Notes under the pieces: model-generated | What the model saw: only the letters and a program-made list of their open reading frames with translations | What the model was told of the DNA's origin: nothing | The model's database searches: none | Program-made: the position numbers and the translations under genes | Shown here: positions 8,441 to 16,911 of the stretch, in pieces | Layout: each line of letters begins with the position of its first letter | Numbering within the stretch: the first letter of the stretch is position 1 | Assembly: GCF_013408145.1 (NCBI RefSeq) | Contig: NZ_JACBZI010000001.1 | Location: 992,001-1,056,000 of the forward strand | Length of the DNA: 64,000 bases | Origin: Nocardioides marinus | GTDB taxonomy: Bacteria > Actinomycetota > Actinomycetes > Propionibacteriales > Nocardioidaceae | Direction: 5' to 3'

Positions 8441-8508
8441 ATTGGGCTAGACAATGAATCGACGAGTGATTGGTCTTTGTGTGTGATGGAAGAGAGCCCT
8501 TACGGTGA
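8441..8508 (+). promoter_or_regulatory. Promoter and LysR-type box upstream of the LysR-catBAC operon
   Basis: ATTG at 8441-8444 and GAAT at 8456-8459 form an imperfect T-N11-A site. GTCTTTGTG lies at 8473-8481 and TTACGGTGA at 8500-8508, separated by exactly 18 bases. The same two blocks with the same 18-base spacing occur before the pcaFIJ segment. The site lies about 50-115 bases upstream of the LysR gene, so autoregulation is likely. Confidence 0.6.
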
Positions 8509-8557
8509 AGTGATACCCGTCACAACCCGTGCGCGGACAAGAGACGAGAGCCCCGGT

Positions 8558-9478
8558 ATGGAACTGCGTCACCTTCGGTACTTCACCGCTGTCGCCGAGA
8601 CCTGTCACTTCGGACAGGCTGCGGAGCGACTGCTCATCGCTCAGCCCGCGCTCTCACAGGCGATCCGGTCCCTGGAGTCCGAGCTTGGCGTGACACTGTT
8701 GAACCGGACCACCCGTCACGTCGCGCTCACGCCTGCGGGCGAGTTCTTCCTCGAGGAGAGCCGGCGGATCTTGGCCGCTGTCGAGGACAGCATGCGGGGG
8801 GTGCGACGCCTAGCCGACGGCAAGCACGGTCTGGTCCGGCTGGGAACCGTCGGCACCGCGGCGATCTCTCACCTGCCTCATGTCGTCCGGACCCTCAGGC
8901 GCGAACTGCCCAACATCGCAATCGACGTACGCGGCGACTTCCTCACCCCCGAGCTGTGCGAAGGGTTGCGGACCGGAGCGATCGACATCGCACTGCTGCG
9001 CCCTCCGGTGGTGGGCGACGGTGTCGCGACCCACCTGATCGAGGAGGAGCCGCTGATACTGGCTCTTCCCCTGGACCACCGCCTCGTCGGCCACTCCGCC
9101 CCGCAACTCATCGACCTTCGCAACGAGGACTTCATCGGGTACGCCGGCCGGGACTCCGCGGTCAACCATGCGATCCTCCGCGCCTGCCGGGCAGCCGGAT
9201 TCGTCCCCGATCGCGCCCATGAGGCGCCGGGGACGGCTGTCCTGCTGTCCTTGGTTGCTGCCGGCATGGGCATTGCCCTCGTACCGGCCTCAGCACGAGC
9301 GTTCCCGCTCGCCGGTGTGCGGTTCCGTGACATCGCCGACGCTGGGTCCATTGAGCTGACGCTCGGGTGGCGCGCCGAGGAACCGCGCCCTGTCGTCAGC
9401 GCCGTCGTGGGTGTCCTCGCGGCTGATCACGAGCTTGCGTGCCTGTCCAGCTCGTTCATCGACGAGGTCAGCCTGTGA
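8558..9478 (+). CDS. LysR-family regulator of the cat/aniline regulon (CatR/BenM-like)
   Basis: 306-residue LysR-type transcriptional regulator. The N-terminal winged helix-turn-helix is clear (MELRHLRYFTAVAE, then AERLLIAQPALSQAIRSLE, then LLNRTTRHVALTPAG), followed by a substrate-binding effector domain. Members next to catB typically respond to cis,cis-muconate. I chose ATG 8558 because it begins the canonical LysR N-terminus; an upstream in-frame ATG at 8477 overlaps the promoter elements. It lies in the same direction as catB and overlaps it by four bases, unlike the divergent arrangement common in pseudomonads. It also differs from the IclR-type CatR known in Rhodococcus. The shared promoter motifs make it the likely regulator of three operons. 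Confidence 0.85.
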   Translation: MELRHLRYFTAVAETCHFGQAAERLLIAQPALSQAIRSLESELGVTLLNRTTRHVALTPAGEFFLEESRRILAAVEDSMRGVRRLADGKHGLVRLGTVGTAAISHLPHVVRTLRRELPNIAIDVRGDFLTPELCEGLRTGAIDIALLRPPVVGDGVATHLIEEEPLILALPLDHRLVGHSAPQLIDLRNEDFIGYAGRDSAVNHAILRACRAAGFVPDRAHEAPGTAVLLSLVAAGMGIALVPASARAFPLAGVRFRDIADAGSIELTLGWRAEEPRPVVSAVVGVLAADHELACLSSSFIDEVSL

Positions 9479-10578
9479 AGATCGTCAAGGTTGAGGCGAT
9501 TCCGTTCGCCATCCCGTATGTCAAGCCGCTGCGATTCGCCAGCGGCGAGGTGCACACAGCCGAACACGTCTTGGTGAAGATCCACACCGATGACGGTGTG
9601 GTCGGTGTGGGCGAGGCGCCGCCGCGGCCCTTCACCTACGGTGAGACGCAGGCGGGCATCGTGGCCGTCATCGAGACCATCTTCGCGCCGCAGCTGATCG
9701 GACTCACGCTCCTTGACCGGGAACGCGCCCAGCAGCGACTCCAGCGCACCGTTGGCAATCCTGCAGCGAAGTCCGCCATCGACATCGCCTTGTGGGACGC
9801 CCTCGGACGCACCCTGAATCAGCCGGTCACCGCACTGCTGGGCGGGTACACCGACCGCCTGCGCGTCTCACACATGCTCGGATTCGAAGAGCCAGCGAAG
9901 ATGGTCGCCGAAGCCGAGCGGATGATCGAGACCCATGGGATCCGGACCTTCAAGGTCAAGGTTGGGCGGCAGCCCTACACCCTCGACACGGCCGTCGTCC
10001 GGACACTTCGCGAGCGCTTCGGCAACGAGATCGAACTCTACGTCGACGGCAACCGCGGCTGGAGCGCAACGGAGGCGCTCCAGGCGATGCGGGAGATGTC
10101 CGACCTCGGCCTGAGCTTCGCCGAGGAACTGTGCCCAGCTGATGACGTTCTCGGTCGGCGATGGTTGGTCGACCACCTCGACATCTCTTTCGTCGCCGAC
10201 GAATCGGTTACCACCCCCGCCGAGGTCACCCGCGAGATCCTTGGCGGCTCCGCCACAGCCCTGAGCATCAAGTGCGCCAGGACTGGGTTCACCCAGAGCC
10301 AACGAGTTCATCACCTCGCCGAAGGACTCGGCCTCGAAGTCATCATGGGCAACCAGATCGACGGGCAGCTCGGCACCATGTGCACCGCCGCGTTCGGGGC
10401 GGCCTTCAGCCTGACCTCGCGCCGAGCAGCAGAGCTGTCGAACTTCCTCGACATGAGCGACGACCTCCTCACCGACCCCCTTGAGATTCATGACGGTGAG
10501 CTCGTCGTCCGTCAGGGCGCCGGACTCTCGGTGGAGATCGACGAATCGAAACTCACCTACTACCGGCTCGACCAGTAG
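9475..10578 (+). CDS. catB: Muconate cycloisomerase
   Basis: 367-residue enolase-superfamily enzyme converting cis,cis-muconate to muconolactone. Diagnostic residues: FKVKVGR near residue 161 (the KxK general base), VDGNRGW near 190 (metal Asp) and FVADESV near 240 (metal Glu/Asp region), with a second acid/base Lys in LSIKCARTG. Start GTG 9475 overlaps the LysR stop, giving MKIVKVEAIPFAIPY. It is followed by a 72-base gap before catA. A chloromuconate cycloisomerase cannot be excluded from sequence alone, and the maleylacetate reductase relic downstream hints at such ancestry, but intact catC and pcaD favour the non-chlorinated route. Confidence 0.88.
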   Translation: MKIVKVEAIPFAIPYVKPLRFASGEVHTAEHVLVKIHTDDGVVGVGEAPPRPFTYGETQAGIVAVIETIFAPQLIGLTLLDRERAQQRLQRTVGNPAAKSAIDIALWDALGRTLNQPVTALLGGYTDRLRVSHMLGFEEPAKMVAEAERMIETHGIRTFKVKVGRQPYTLDTAVVRTLRERFGNEIELYVDGNRGWSATEALQAMREMSDLGLSFAEELCPADDVLGRRWLVDHLDISFVADESVTTPAEVTREILGGSATALSIKCARTGFTQSQRVHHLAEGLGLEVIMGNQIDGQLGTMCTAAFGAAFSLTSRRAAELSNFLDMSDDLLTDPLEIHDGELVVRQGAGLSVEIDESKLTYYRLDQ

Positions 10579-10650
10579 CCAAGAACGGCCGGGCACCAGA
10601 CTCCCTCTGGAACATCCGGAGGTCGCACCAACAGGAATGGAAGGAAGAAC

Positions 10651-11502
10651 ATGACCACAGTCGAGTCAGCCACCGCGTCGGCCTCCGGCGCAGCTGCAAC
10701 CGATCGGTTCCAGGCGGACAAGTCCCCGTTCGCCGCAGTCAAGGACGTCCCCAAGGACCGAGTCGACACCCTGGCTCACGAGGTCCTCAGCGCTGTCCAC
10801 GCCACTATCCGCAAGCACCAGGTCACCTACGACGAGTACAACGCACTCAAGGCGTGGCTGATCCAGGTCGGTGCCGACGGCGAGTGGCCGTTGTTCCTCG
10901 ATGTCTTCGTCGAGCACGCAGTCGAGGAGGTGGCCACCGCTCACCGCAAGGGCAACAAGGGCACCATCGAAGGCCCCTACTACGTCCCGGGCGCGCCCGA
11001 GCGCGGCGCAGAAGGATCCACCCTCGAGCGGGAAGAGTCCGGCACGCCACTGGTCTGGGAAGGCGTCATCAGGTCCACCGACGGCACCCCCCTAGCCGGC
11101 GGCAAGGTCGACGTATGGCAGGACGACAACGCGGGCTTCTACTCCCAGTTCTCCGAGGGCCAGCCGGAGTGGAACCTCCGCGGCGTCTTCACCGTGGGGG
11201 ACGATGGGAAGTTCCGCATCCACACCATCAAGCCCCAGCCGTACCAGATCCCACACGACGGCGCGACCGGTGCCCTGATCGAGGCCGCGGGCTGGCACGC
11301 CTGGCGACCGGCTCACATCCACGTCAAGGTCTCGGCCCCTGGCCACGAGCTGCTCACCGCCCAGCTCTACTTCCCCGGCGATGACCACAACAACGACGAC
11401 ATCGCGCAGGCCGTCAAGCCCGAACTCATGCTCGACCCCCAAGAGCAGCCCGACGGCAGCATTCTGGTCCAGTACGACGTCACGCTGGATCCCACCAGCT
11501 GA
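10651..11502 (+). CDS. catA: Catechol 1,2-dioxygenase
   Basis: 283-residue intradiol dioxygenase cleaving catechol to cis,cis-muconate with non-heme Fe(III). The N-terminal helical dimerisation domain precedes the catalytic beta-sandwich. Iron ligands can be placed at the Tyr of GPYYVPGAPE, the Tyr of PQPYQIPHDG and the two His of PAHIHVKVSA. ATG 10651 has a GGAAGGAAG ribosome-binding site. The stop overlaps the catC ATG (TGATG). The N-terminal 20 residues are Ala/Thr-rich and probably disordered. Confidence 0.92.
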   Translation: MTTVESATASASGAAATDRFQADKSPFAAVKDVPKDRVDTLAHEVLSAVHATIRKHQVTYDEYNALKAWLIQVGADGEWPLFLDVFVEHAVEEVATAHRKGNKGTIEGPYYVPGAPERGAEGSTLEREESGTPLVWEGVIRSTDGTPLAGGKVDVWQDDNAGFYSQFSEGQPEWNLRGVFTVGDDGKFRIHTIKPQPYQIPHDGATGALIEAAGWHAWRPAHIHVKVSAPGHELLTAQLYFPGDDHNNDDIAQAVKPELMLDPQEQPDGSILVQYDVTLDPTS

Positions 11503-11795
11503 TGCTCTATCACGTCCGCATGGACGTCCACCTGCCTCACGATCTTCCCGGTGACACCCGGGATCAGATCGTGAGGCAGGAGAGGGACTACGCCCAGCAG
11601 CTGCAGCGCGAAGGCAAGTGGATCCACCTGTGGCGCATCGTCGGCGAGTACTCGAACTACTCGGTCTTCGACGTCGATTCGAACGACGAGCTCCACGCCA
11701 TCCTCTCCAACCTCCCCCTGTTCACCTACATGGAGGTACACGTGACCCCGTTGGCCGTGCACCCCTCAGACATCCACCAAAGCGCTTCCACCTGA
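11502..11795 (+). CDS. catC: Muconolactone delta-isomerase
   Basis: 97-residue decameric ferredoxin-like-fold isomerase turning muconolactone into 3-oxoadipate enol-lactone. Family hallmarks are the N-terminal LYHVRMDVHLP, the RQERDYAQQLQREGKWIHLWRIVG segment and the NLPLFTYMEVHVTPLAVHPSD ending; the length is typical. Its start overlaps the catA stop by one base. Last gene of the LysR-catBAC operon. Confidence 0.92.
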   Translation: MLYHVRMDVHLPHDLPGDTRDQIVRQERDYAQQLQREGKWIHLWRIVGEYSNYSVFDVDSNDELHAILSNLPLFTYMEVHVTPLAVHPSDIHQSAST

Positions 11796-12142
11796 CCACA
11801 CGGTGCCCCCCAACGTCACCGTGTTGCCCTTGGCTCGCTCCACGCCGTTGACCGGGTCGGCAGTGAGCTCGGCGACCTCTCGCGAGGCTGGCCATCGGCG
11901 TCCAGCGCCTTGCGCCAGCCTGCCTTGGGCAGACGTTCCGGCGCCTCGAGGACGGTCTTACGGTCGTAGACAGCCATCGAGGTTCCTCCGCACCGAGGTG
12001 TTGAGAAGTCGGTCATCAACGCATTGGCGCGCCCGAGCGCCCGCGATTCGGCATGCTCGTCAGCGGCACCGGTCGACTCGGGGGGCGTAACCGTCCAGCG
12101 CCGCACGCTGCCCATGAAAATGACGCCGAGGCGCTTTCATCC
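11796..12142 (+). other. Gene-poor interval between catC and the pcaFIJ promoter
   Basis: No convincing gene. A minus-strand open frame of about 100 codons (MAVYDRKTVLEAPE and beyond) has no recognised family and breaks off without a sensible end, so it may be a decayed fragment. The interval probably marks a join between two catabolic modules. Confidence 0.4.
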
Positions 12143-12206
12143 AACACATCAATGAATTGGCGCCCAGTTCGTCTTTGTGGTCGATAGAACGGAAGTCGTA
12201 CGGTGA
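12143..12206 (+). promoter_or_regulatory. Third copy of the cat-regulon promoter signature
   Basis: CAATGAATT (12150-12158), GTCTTTGTG (12171-12179) and GTACGGTGA (12198-12206). The 21-base distance from CAATGAAT to GTCTTTGTG and the 18-base gap to the second block are identical to those upstream of the LysR gene. The upstream half-site is degraded (ATCC instead of ATTG). It precedes the maleylacetate reductase relic and pcaFIJ, which it probably still drives. Confidence 0.55.
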
Positions 12207-12365
12207 GGCGGGCGATTCCTTGGTTGGTTGTGGCAGGCACTCCCGGTCGGTATGGAAACGATGGCCGGGCGGCCGCGCTCGCTGGCCAGACCCTCAGGAA
12301 GGAGCGGGAACGACGATGATGCGACCACTTGACCGCACCACTGACTCCGACTTGCGGCCGAACCG

Positions 12366-12768
12366 GTGAGGATTACGCATGAATCCTTCTGCCAACGGGT
12401 CGTCCTCGACGCCGGTCGTGCGGCTGAGGCAGTGGTGGCTGAGGTTCGCGCGCTCGGTCGATCGAAGGTGTTGCTGATTTCCGCACGTCCTTGGCGTTCA
12501 ACGCACCAAACGCCCTCGATGTCGAGCGACGAATCGCAGCGGCTCTCGGGGCGACCACCGCCGTCGACGGGCTCCTGGCGCTGCGGGACAGGCTCGACAT
12601 CAGCGTCGGTCTTCCCAGAGCGCTCAAGGACTACGGCATGCCCGAACCGGCGTAGCGAGAGCGCTAGGCCCAGCCAAGGCGGCCATCCCGATGAACAACC
12701 CCACCCCTGTCACTGATGAGAACCTCACCGCGCTGCTGCGCGGAGCCTGGGAAGGATCCCTGCCATGA
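12366..12768 (+). pseudogene. Maleylacetate reductase remnant (internally deleted, frameshifted)
   Basis: Three pieces of one iron-type maleylacetate reductase lie in order but in different frames. From GTG 12366 there is an N-terminus with FCQRVVLDAGRAAEAVVAEV and LGRSKVLLIS. From about 12492 comes a C-terminal piece with FNAPNALDVERRIAAALGA and RALKDYGMPEPA. From about 12691 comes the extreme tail with NNPTPV and LLRGAWEGSLP. The central catalytic two-thirds (about 250 codons including the metal-binding histidines) is missing. Maleylacetate reductases serve hydroxyquinol and chlorocatechol pathways, so an ancestor of this operon fed 3-oxoadipate through maleylacetate. Confidence 0.72.
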
Positions 12769-12825
12769 GCACCGAGCACGCGAGTTCCGATCAGATCAGA
12801 ACCCAGCCTCAGCGAGGGTATTGAC

Positions 12826-14028
12826 ATGCCTGCCTTCGCGTACGCGGCGACCCGCACACCCTTCGGCAAGCTCGGTGGCACGCTCGCCGGCGTCCGTCCT
12901 GACGACTTGGCTGCTGCGGCAGTCGCCGCGGTGCTCTCGGAGACCTCCATGGACCCGGCGGTGATCGATGACACGGCGTGGGGATGTGCCAACCAGGCTG
13001 GCGAGGACAACCGCAACGTCGGTCGGATGGGGCTGCTGCTCGCCGGTGTGCCGCCGTCGGTGCCGGCGACGACGGTCAATCGGTTGTGCGGCTCGAGCCT
13101 CGACGCGGTCATGATCGGCTCCCGCGCGATCGACACCGGCGAGGCCGACGTGATCTTGACCGGGGGTGTCGAATCGATGACGCGCGCGCCGTGGGTGCTG
13201 CCCAAGCCTAGCCGCCCCTTCCCAGCAGGCAACGAAACCCTGGTCTCGACCACGCTGGGCTGGCGGCTGGTCAACGAGAAGATGCCGAAGGAGTGGACCG
13301 TCGCCCTCGGCGAGGCCAACGAGCAGCTCCGGGAGCGCTTCGGCATCAGCCGCGAACGCCAAGACGAGTTCGCCGCCCGCTCCCACCAGCTCGCCAACGC
13401 CGCGTGGGAGGCCGGCTTCTACGACGCGCTCGTCACCCCGGTGACGCTGCCCAACGGCGAGACCTTCCGCCGCGACGAGGGCATCCGTCCCAGCTCGACG
13501 CCCGAAACCCTCGCCGCCCTCAAGCCGGTGTTCCGCAAGGACGGCACAATCACGGCCGGCAACGCCTCGCCGCTCAACGACGGCGCGTCCGCTGTGCTGC
13601 TGGGCTCCGAATCAGCCAGCACCAAGATCGGCCGTGACCCCATCGCCCGCATCGCCGGTCGCGGCGTCTTCGCCCTCGACCCACAGGACTTCGGCTATGC
13701 CCCGGTGGAGGCGGCCAACCGGGCACTCGCGGGCGCCGGCATCTCGTGGGGGGCTGTCGGTGCCGTCGAGCTCAACGAGGCTTTCGCGGTCCAGTCGCTA
13801 GCCTGCATCGACGCATGGCTCAAGGAGGGGCTGACCGATCCCGAACTCGTCAACAGCAAGGGCGGTGCGATCGCGATCGGCCACCCGCTCGGGGCCTCGG
13901 GGGGGCGCTTGATCGGCACGCTTGCCGCGGTCCTGCAGGAGAGGAAGGAGCGCTACGGCGTCGCCGCGATCTGCATCGGCGTCGGCCAGGCCCTCGCCGT
14001 CGTCCTCGAAAACCTCGAGGTCGCCTGA
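12826..14028 (+). CDS. pcaF: 3-oxoadipyl-CoA thiolase
   Basis: 400-residue thiolase cleaving 3-oxoadipyl-CoA to succinyl-CoA and acetyl-CoA, the last step of the beta-ketoadipate pathway. The nucleophilic Cys is in NRLCGSSLDAV (near residue 90), the His in AIGHPLGASGGR (near 352) and the second Cys in ICIGVGQALAV (near 386). GGVESMTRAPWV is typical of PcaF/PaaJ thiolases. ATG 12826 gives MPAFAYAATRTPFGK, the normal N-terminus. One base separates it from pcaI. Substrate assignment rests on the CoA-transferase genes alongside. Confidence 0.88.
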   Translation: MPAFAYAATRTPFGKLGGTLAGVRPDDLAAAAVAAVLSETSMDPAVIDDTAWGCANQAGEDNRNVGRMGLLLAGVPPSVPATTVNRLCGSSLDAVMIGSRAIDTGEADVILTGGVESMTRAPWVLPKPSRPFPAGNETLVSTTLGWRLVNEKMPKEWTVALGEANEQLRERFGISRERQDEFAARSHQLANAAWEAGFYDALVTPVTLPNGETFRRDEGIRPSSTPETLAALKPVFRKDGTITAGNASPLNDGASAVLLGSESASTKIGRDPIARIAGRGVFALDPQDFGYAPVEAANRALAGAGISWGAVGAVELNEAFAVQSLACIDAWLKEGLTDPELVNSKGGAIAIGHPLGASGGRLIGTLAAVLQERKERYGVAAICIGVGQALAVVLENLEVA

Positions 14029-14029
14029 C

Positions 14030-14725
14030 ATGGCTCATGCCAGCATCTTGGCGACGACCGACCAGGCGGTCGCGGGCATCGAGGACGCCTCAACCATCCT
14101 TATCGGCGGCTTCGGTCTGGCCGGCATGCCCTTCGACCTGATCGACGCGCTGATCCGGCAGGGCGCCAAAGACCTCACGATCGTCGCCAACAACGCCGGC
14201 AACGCCGAGGTTGGGCTTGCGGCCCTGCTGAAGGCGAAACGAGTGCGGAAGATCCTCTGCTCCTTCCCTCGCCAAGTCGACTCCTACGTCTTCGACGAGC
14301 TCTACCGCGAGGGCAAGATCGAACTCGAGGTCGTGCCGCAGGGCAACCTCGCCGAGCGGATGCGCGCCGCCGGTGCCGGCATCGGCGCCTTCTTCAGTCC
14401 GACAGCCGTCGGCACGCCCCTGGCCGAGGGCAAGGAGGAGCGCACGATCGACGGCAAGCGTTACATCCTCGAGTACCCCATCCGAGGCGACTACGCGCTG
14501 ATCAGCGCCCACCAGTCGGACGTCATGGGCAACCTCGTCTACCGCAAGACCGCCCGCAACTTCGGGCCGGTCATGGCCACCGCTGCTGCGACCACGATAG
14601 TGCAGGTCAACGAGATCGTCCCCACTGGCTACCTGGACCCGGAGAGAATCGTCACCCCGTCCATCTACGTCGACCGGGTCGTCCAGACCGAGGCCCGCCA
14701 CTACACCGTCAAGGGAGCACGCTGA
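14030..14725 (+). CDS. pcaI: 3-oxoadipate CoA-transferase subunit A
   Basis: 231-residue alpha subunit of the two-subunit 3-oxoacid CoA-transferase that moves CoA from succinyl-CoA to 3-oxoadipate. Family signature near the start: ILIGGFGLAGMPFDLIDAL, then TIVANNAGNAEVGLAALL. FFSPTAVGTPLAEGK and the C-terminal IVQVNEIVPTGYLDPE are also typical. ATG 14030 lies one base after the pcaF stop. SCOT-type acetoacetate transferase (ScoA) is the main alternative; context favours PcaI. Confidence 0.87.
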   Translation: MAHASILATTDQAVAGIEDASTILIGGFGLAGMPFDLIDALIRQGAKDLTIVANNAGNAEVGLAALLKAKRVRKILCSFPRQVDSYVFDELYREGKIELEVVPQGNLAERMRAAGAGIGAFFSPTAVGTPLAEGKEERTIDGKRYILEYPIRGDYALISAHQSDVMGNLVYRKTARNFGPVMATAAATTIVQVNEIVPTGYLDPERIVTPSIYVDRVVQTEARHYTVKGAR

Positions 14726-15387
14726 TGACCGCTCAGACCAGCACCCGAGCACCGCTGACGATGGATCAACTCGCCGCAGTCATCGCCCACGACATCCCAG
14801 AAGGCTCCTACGTCAACCTCGGTATCGGCCAGCCGACGAAGATCGCCGATCACCTACCCAAGGACGAGAGCGGCAACGTCAACGTCATCCTCCACACCGA
14901 GAACGGCATGCTCGGCATGGGCCGCAAGGCCGAGGGCGCGGAGGTCGATGCGGACCTCACCAACGCCGGCAAGGTGCCCGTCGTCGAGACGCCGGGCTGC
15001 TCCTACTTCCACCACGCCGACTCGTTCGCGATGATGCGCGGCGGTCACCTCGACGTCTGCGTGCTGGGCGCCTTCCAGGTCGCAACCAACGGTGATCTCG
15101 CCAACTGGAGCACCGGAAAGTCCGGAGACATTCCGGCCGTCGGCGGCGCGATGGACCTCGCCATCGGCGCGAAGGACGTCTACGTGATGATGAGCCTCTT
15201 CACGAAGGACGGCACGCCGAAACTCGTCCAAGCCTGCACAATGCCGCTCACCGGCATCGGTTGCGTGAGCCGGGTATACACCGACTACGGCGTGGTCGAC
15301 CTCGGCCCCGATGGGGCACGCATCCGGGAGACCTTTGGCATCACGCCCGACGAACTGTTCGCCAAGGTGGCCGCGTTTCAACGGTGA
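14725..15387 (+). CDS. pcaJ: 3-oxoadipate CoA-transferase subunit B
   Basis: 220-residue beta subunit; the catalytic Glu that forms the CoA thioester lies in HTENGMLGMG (near residue 54). GSYVNLGIGQPTKIADHL and GGHLDVCVLGAFQV are the usual flanking motifs. Its ATG shares one base with the pcaI stop. With pcaI, pcaF, catA, catB, catC and pcaD it completes the ortho-cleavage route from catechol to TCA intermediates inside the island. Confidence 0.88.
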   Translation: MTAQTSTRAPLTMDQLAAVIAHDIPEGSYVNLGIGQPTKIADHLPKDESGNVNVILHTENGMLGMGRKAEGAEVDADLTNAGKVPVVETPGCSYFHHADSFAMMRGGHLDVCVLGAFQVATNGDLANWSTGKSGDIPAVGGAMDLAIGAKDVYVMMSLFTKDGTPKLVQACTMPLTGIGCVSRVYTDYGVVDLGPDGARIRETFGITPDELFAKVAAFQR

Positions 15388-15519
15388 CCGCGGTGCCGCG
15401 TGGATTGCTCCTGCTCCGACGGCCAGCGCGAGCCCGAGAACCGGGTGAGGCTGCCGGGTGCGGTGGAGCCGTGGCCGGCGGTAGCACTCATGAGCACCAG
15501 GCCCGCGAGCGCGGCGGCT

Positions 15520-15711
15520 AGGGCGAGATCAAGCGGCAGATCGCGGGACACGCCATCGGCCACGACCGCACGCTGACGCGCGCCGATCCGGCGAAGGCAA
15601 GCACTACTTCCTCGACTACCGTGGGGACTCGAACATCGCCGCGGACTGCTTCAACTACCCGCTCGACTTCCTGGCCGTGCGCAAAGCGCTCGCCAAGGTC
15701 ATGCCGTCCCA
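15520..15711 (+). pseudogene. C-terminal fragment of a second ferredoxin reductase
   Basis: The reading IAADCFNYPLDFLAVRKAL (about 15634-15693) closely matches the C-terminus of the intact reductase in this window (IAADVVNNPRDFMAVKRAL). Just upstream, in another frame, EIKRQIAGHAIGHDRT resembles that protein's preceding QIAGISDGYDA region, implying a frameshift near 15597. Nothing of the FAD or NAD domains remains. It is a relic of another oxygenase electron-transfer chain at the right edge of the catabolic island. The remaining 260 bases to 15971 hold no gene I can support. Confidence 0.55.
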
Positions 15712-15971
15712 TAATGCAGATGAAGGAGCGGTCAGAGGCCATCGGCCGCGCGGCGGAGGACCGTGCGCCGGTGTCGACGACGCCGGCACTCGATGTGGGA
15801 CTCGCTCCCGCCACGTCGAGATGACGCCGAAGCCTGCGCTCGGTGCTCGAATCGGCCTCAGAACGCCGCTGAGAGACCAGGAACCTTGCCTCACGGGCGC
15901 GGGGCGCCGGTGCGTTGTCTCAGAGCGATTCTGAGCGATCCCGCCCGCTATTGCCGTCAAGGCCTAGAGCC

Positions 15972-16797
15972 ATGCCCGACCCCGTGGCTTACGCCCTCCT
16001 CATCGTCGCGGCGATCGCTTACCTGGGTGGCGCCGTCCTGATGATCGCGGCGCTGGCCAAGGTCCTGGTCGCCTGGTCGGACGGCTGGCGCACCCGCCGC
16101 GCCGCCGAGCCGGTCGACCAGGCGCTGCAGCAGCGGGCCGCCGCGGCGATGGCGACCGTCGCGGAGCTCGCGAACATCGCAGCGCCTGCCACCGACGTCG
16201 TCGCGATCCTCGGTGCGCCCACCGGCGACGCGGACCGCGTCGTGGGAGACGGCGGACTGGCGGTGACCCGTTTCCGAGCAGGACACCCGGCCACCGTGGT
16301 GTTCACACGAGCCGCACTCACCGGGCTCAGCTGCGCCGCGGAGCAGAGCCTGGCTGCCCACGAGCTCGCCCCACGTCATCCGACGTGATCGGATCTCGGC
16401 CGCGGCGCGCTACGCGTGGCTCCTCGGCTACCTGATGCTCGTGCTCGCCAGCGGCGGCAGCCTCACGGTCACGGCGCTCGCGGCTGCACCGCAGCTGGCC
16501 GGCCCGGCGATGCTGGCCACGATGACTGCCGCCGTAGCGTTCCTGGGCTTGCGCGTCGCCTTCGACCGGCGCGAAGAGATCGCCGCCGATCTGTTCGCCG
16601 TCGACCTGACGCGTGACCTGGACGCGGCCGCCGAGCTGATGCGGTTCTACGAGGACAACGTCGCCCGGCCGCTGCCTGATGGTGGTCTCGGCCGAGCGTG
16701 GGCGCGGCTCGAGCGACGCTGGTTCGCCACCCACCATGAGCCGCAGGCACGGCTCGCCGCCATGCGCCGCCATCTGGTCGACCAGGCGGCCGACTAG
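15972..16797 (+). pseudogene. M48-family membrane metalloprotease, frameshifted at the zinc motif
   Basis: Two frames join into one protein if a single C is removed from the run at 16369-16372. The first frame gives an N-terminal membrane segment (YALLIVAAIAYLGGAVLMIA) and runs to SLAAHELA. The second continues as HVIRRDRISAAARYAWLL, two further hydrophobic segments and EEIAADLFAV. Together they restore HELAH plus the downstream Glu ligand in EEIAAD, as in M48/BlaR1-like peptidases. The repaired length is 274 codons exactly. As written, translation stops at 16388, nine codons or so after the break. The cause is either a true inactivation or a sequencing error at a C run. Confidence 0.68.
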
Positions 16798-16911
16798 CCC
16801 TCGACGCCACCAGCACCACCGGCCACGGCCAGAGACCGCGGCTCAGGGGCTGTAGGACAGCACTCCCTCACGCGCGGGCGTCCGGATGATCCGCTCCCGC
16901 AAGGCCGGCGC

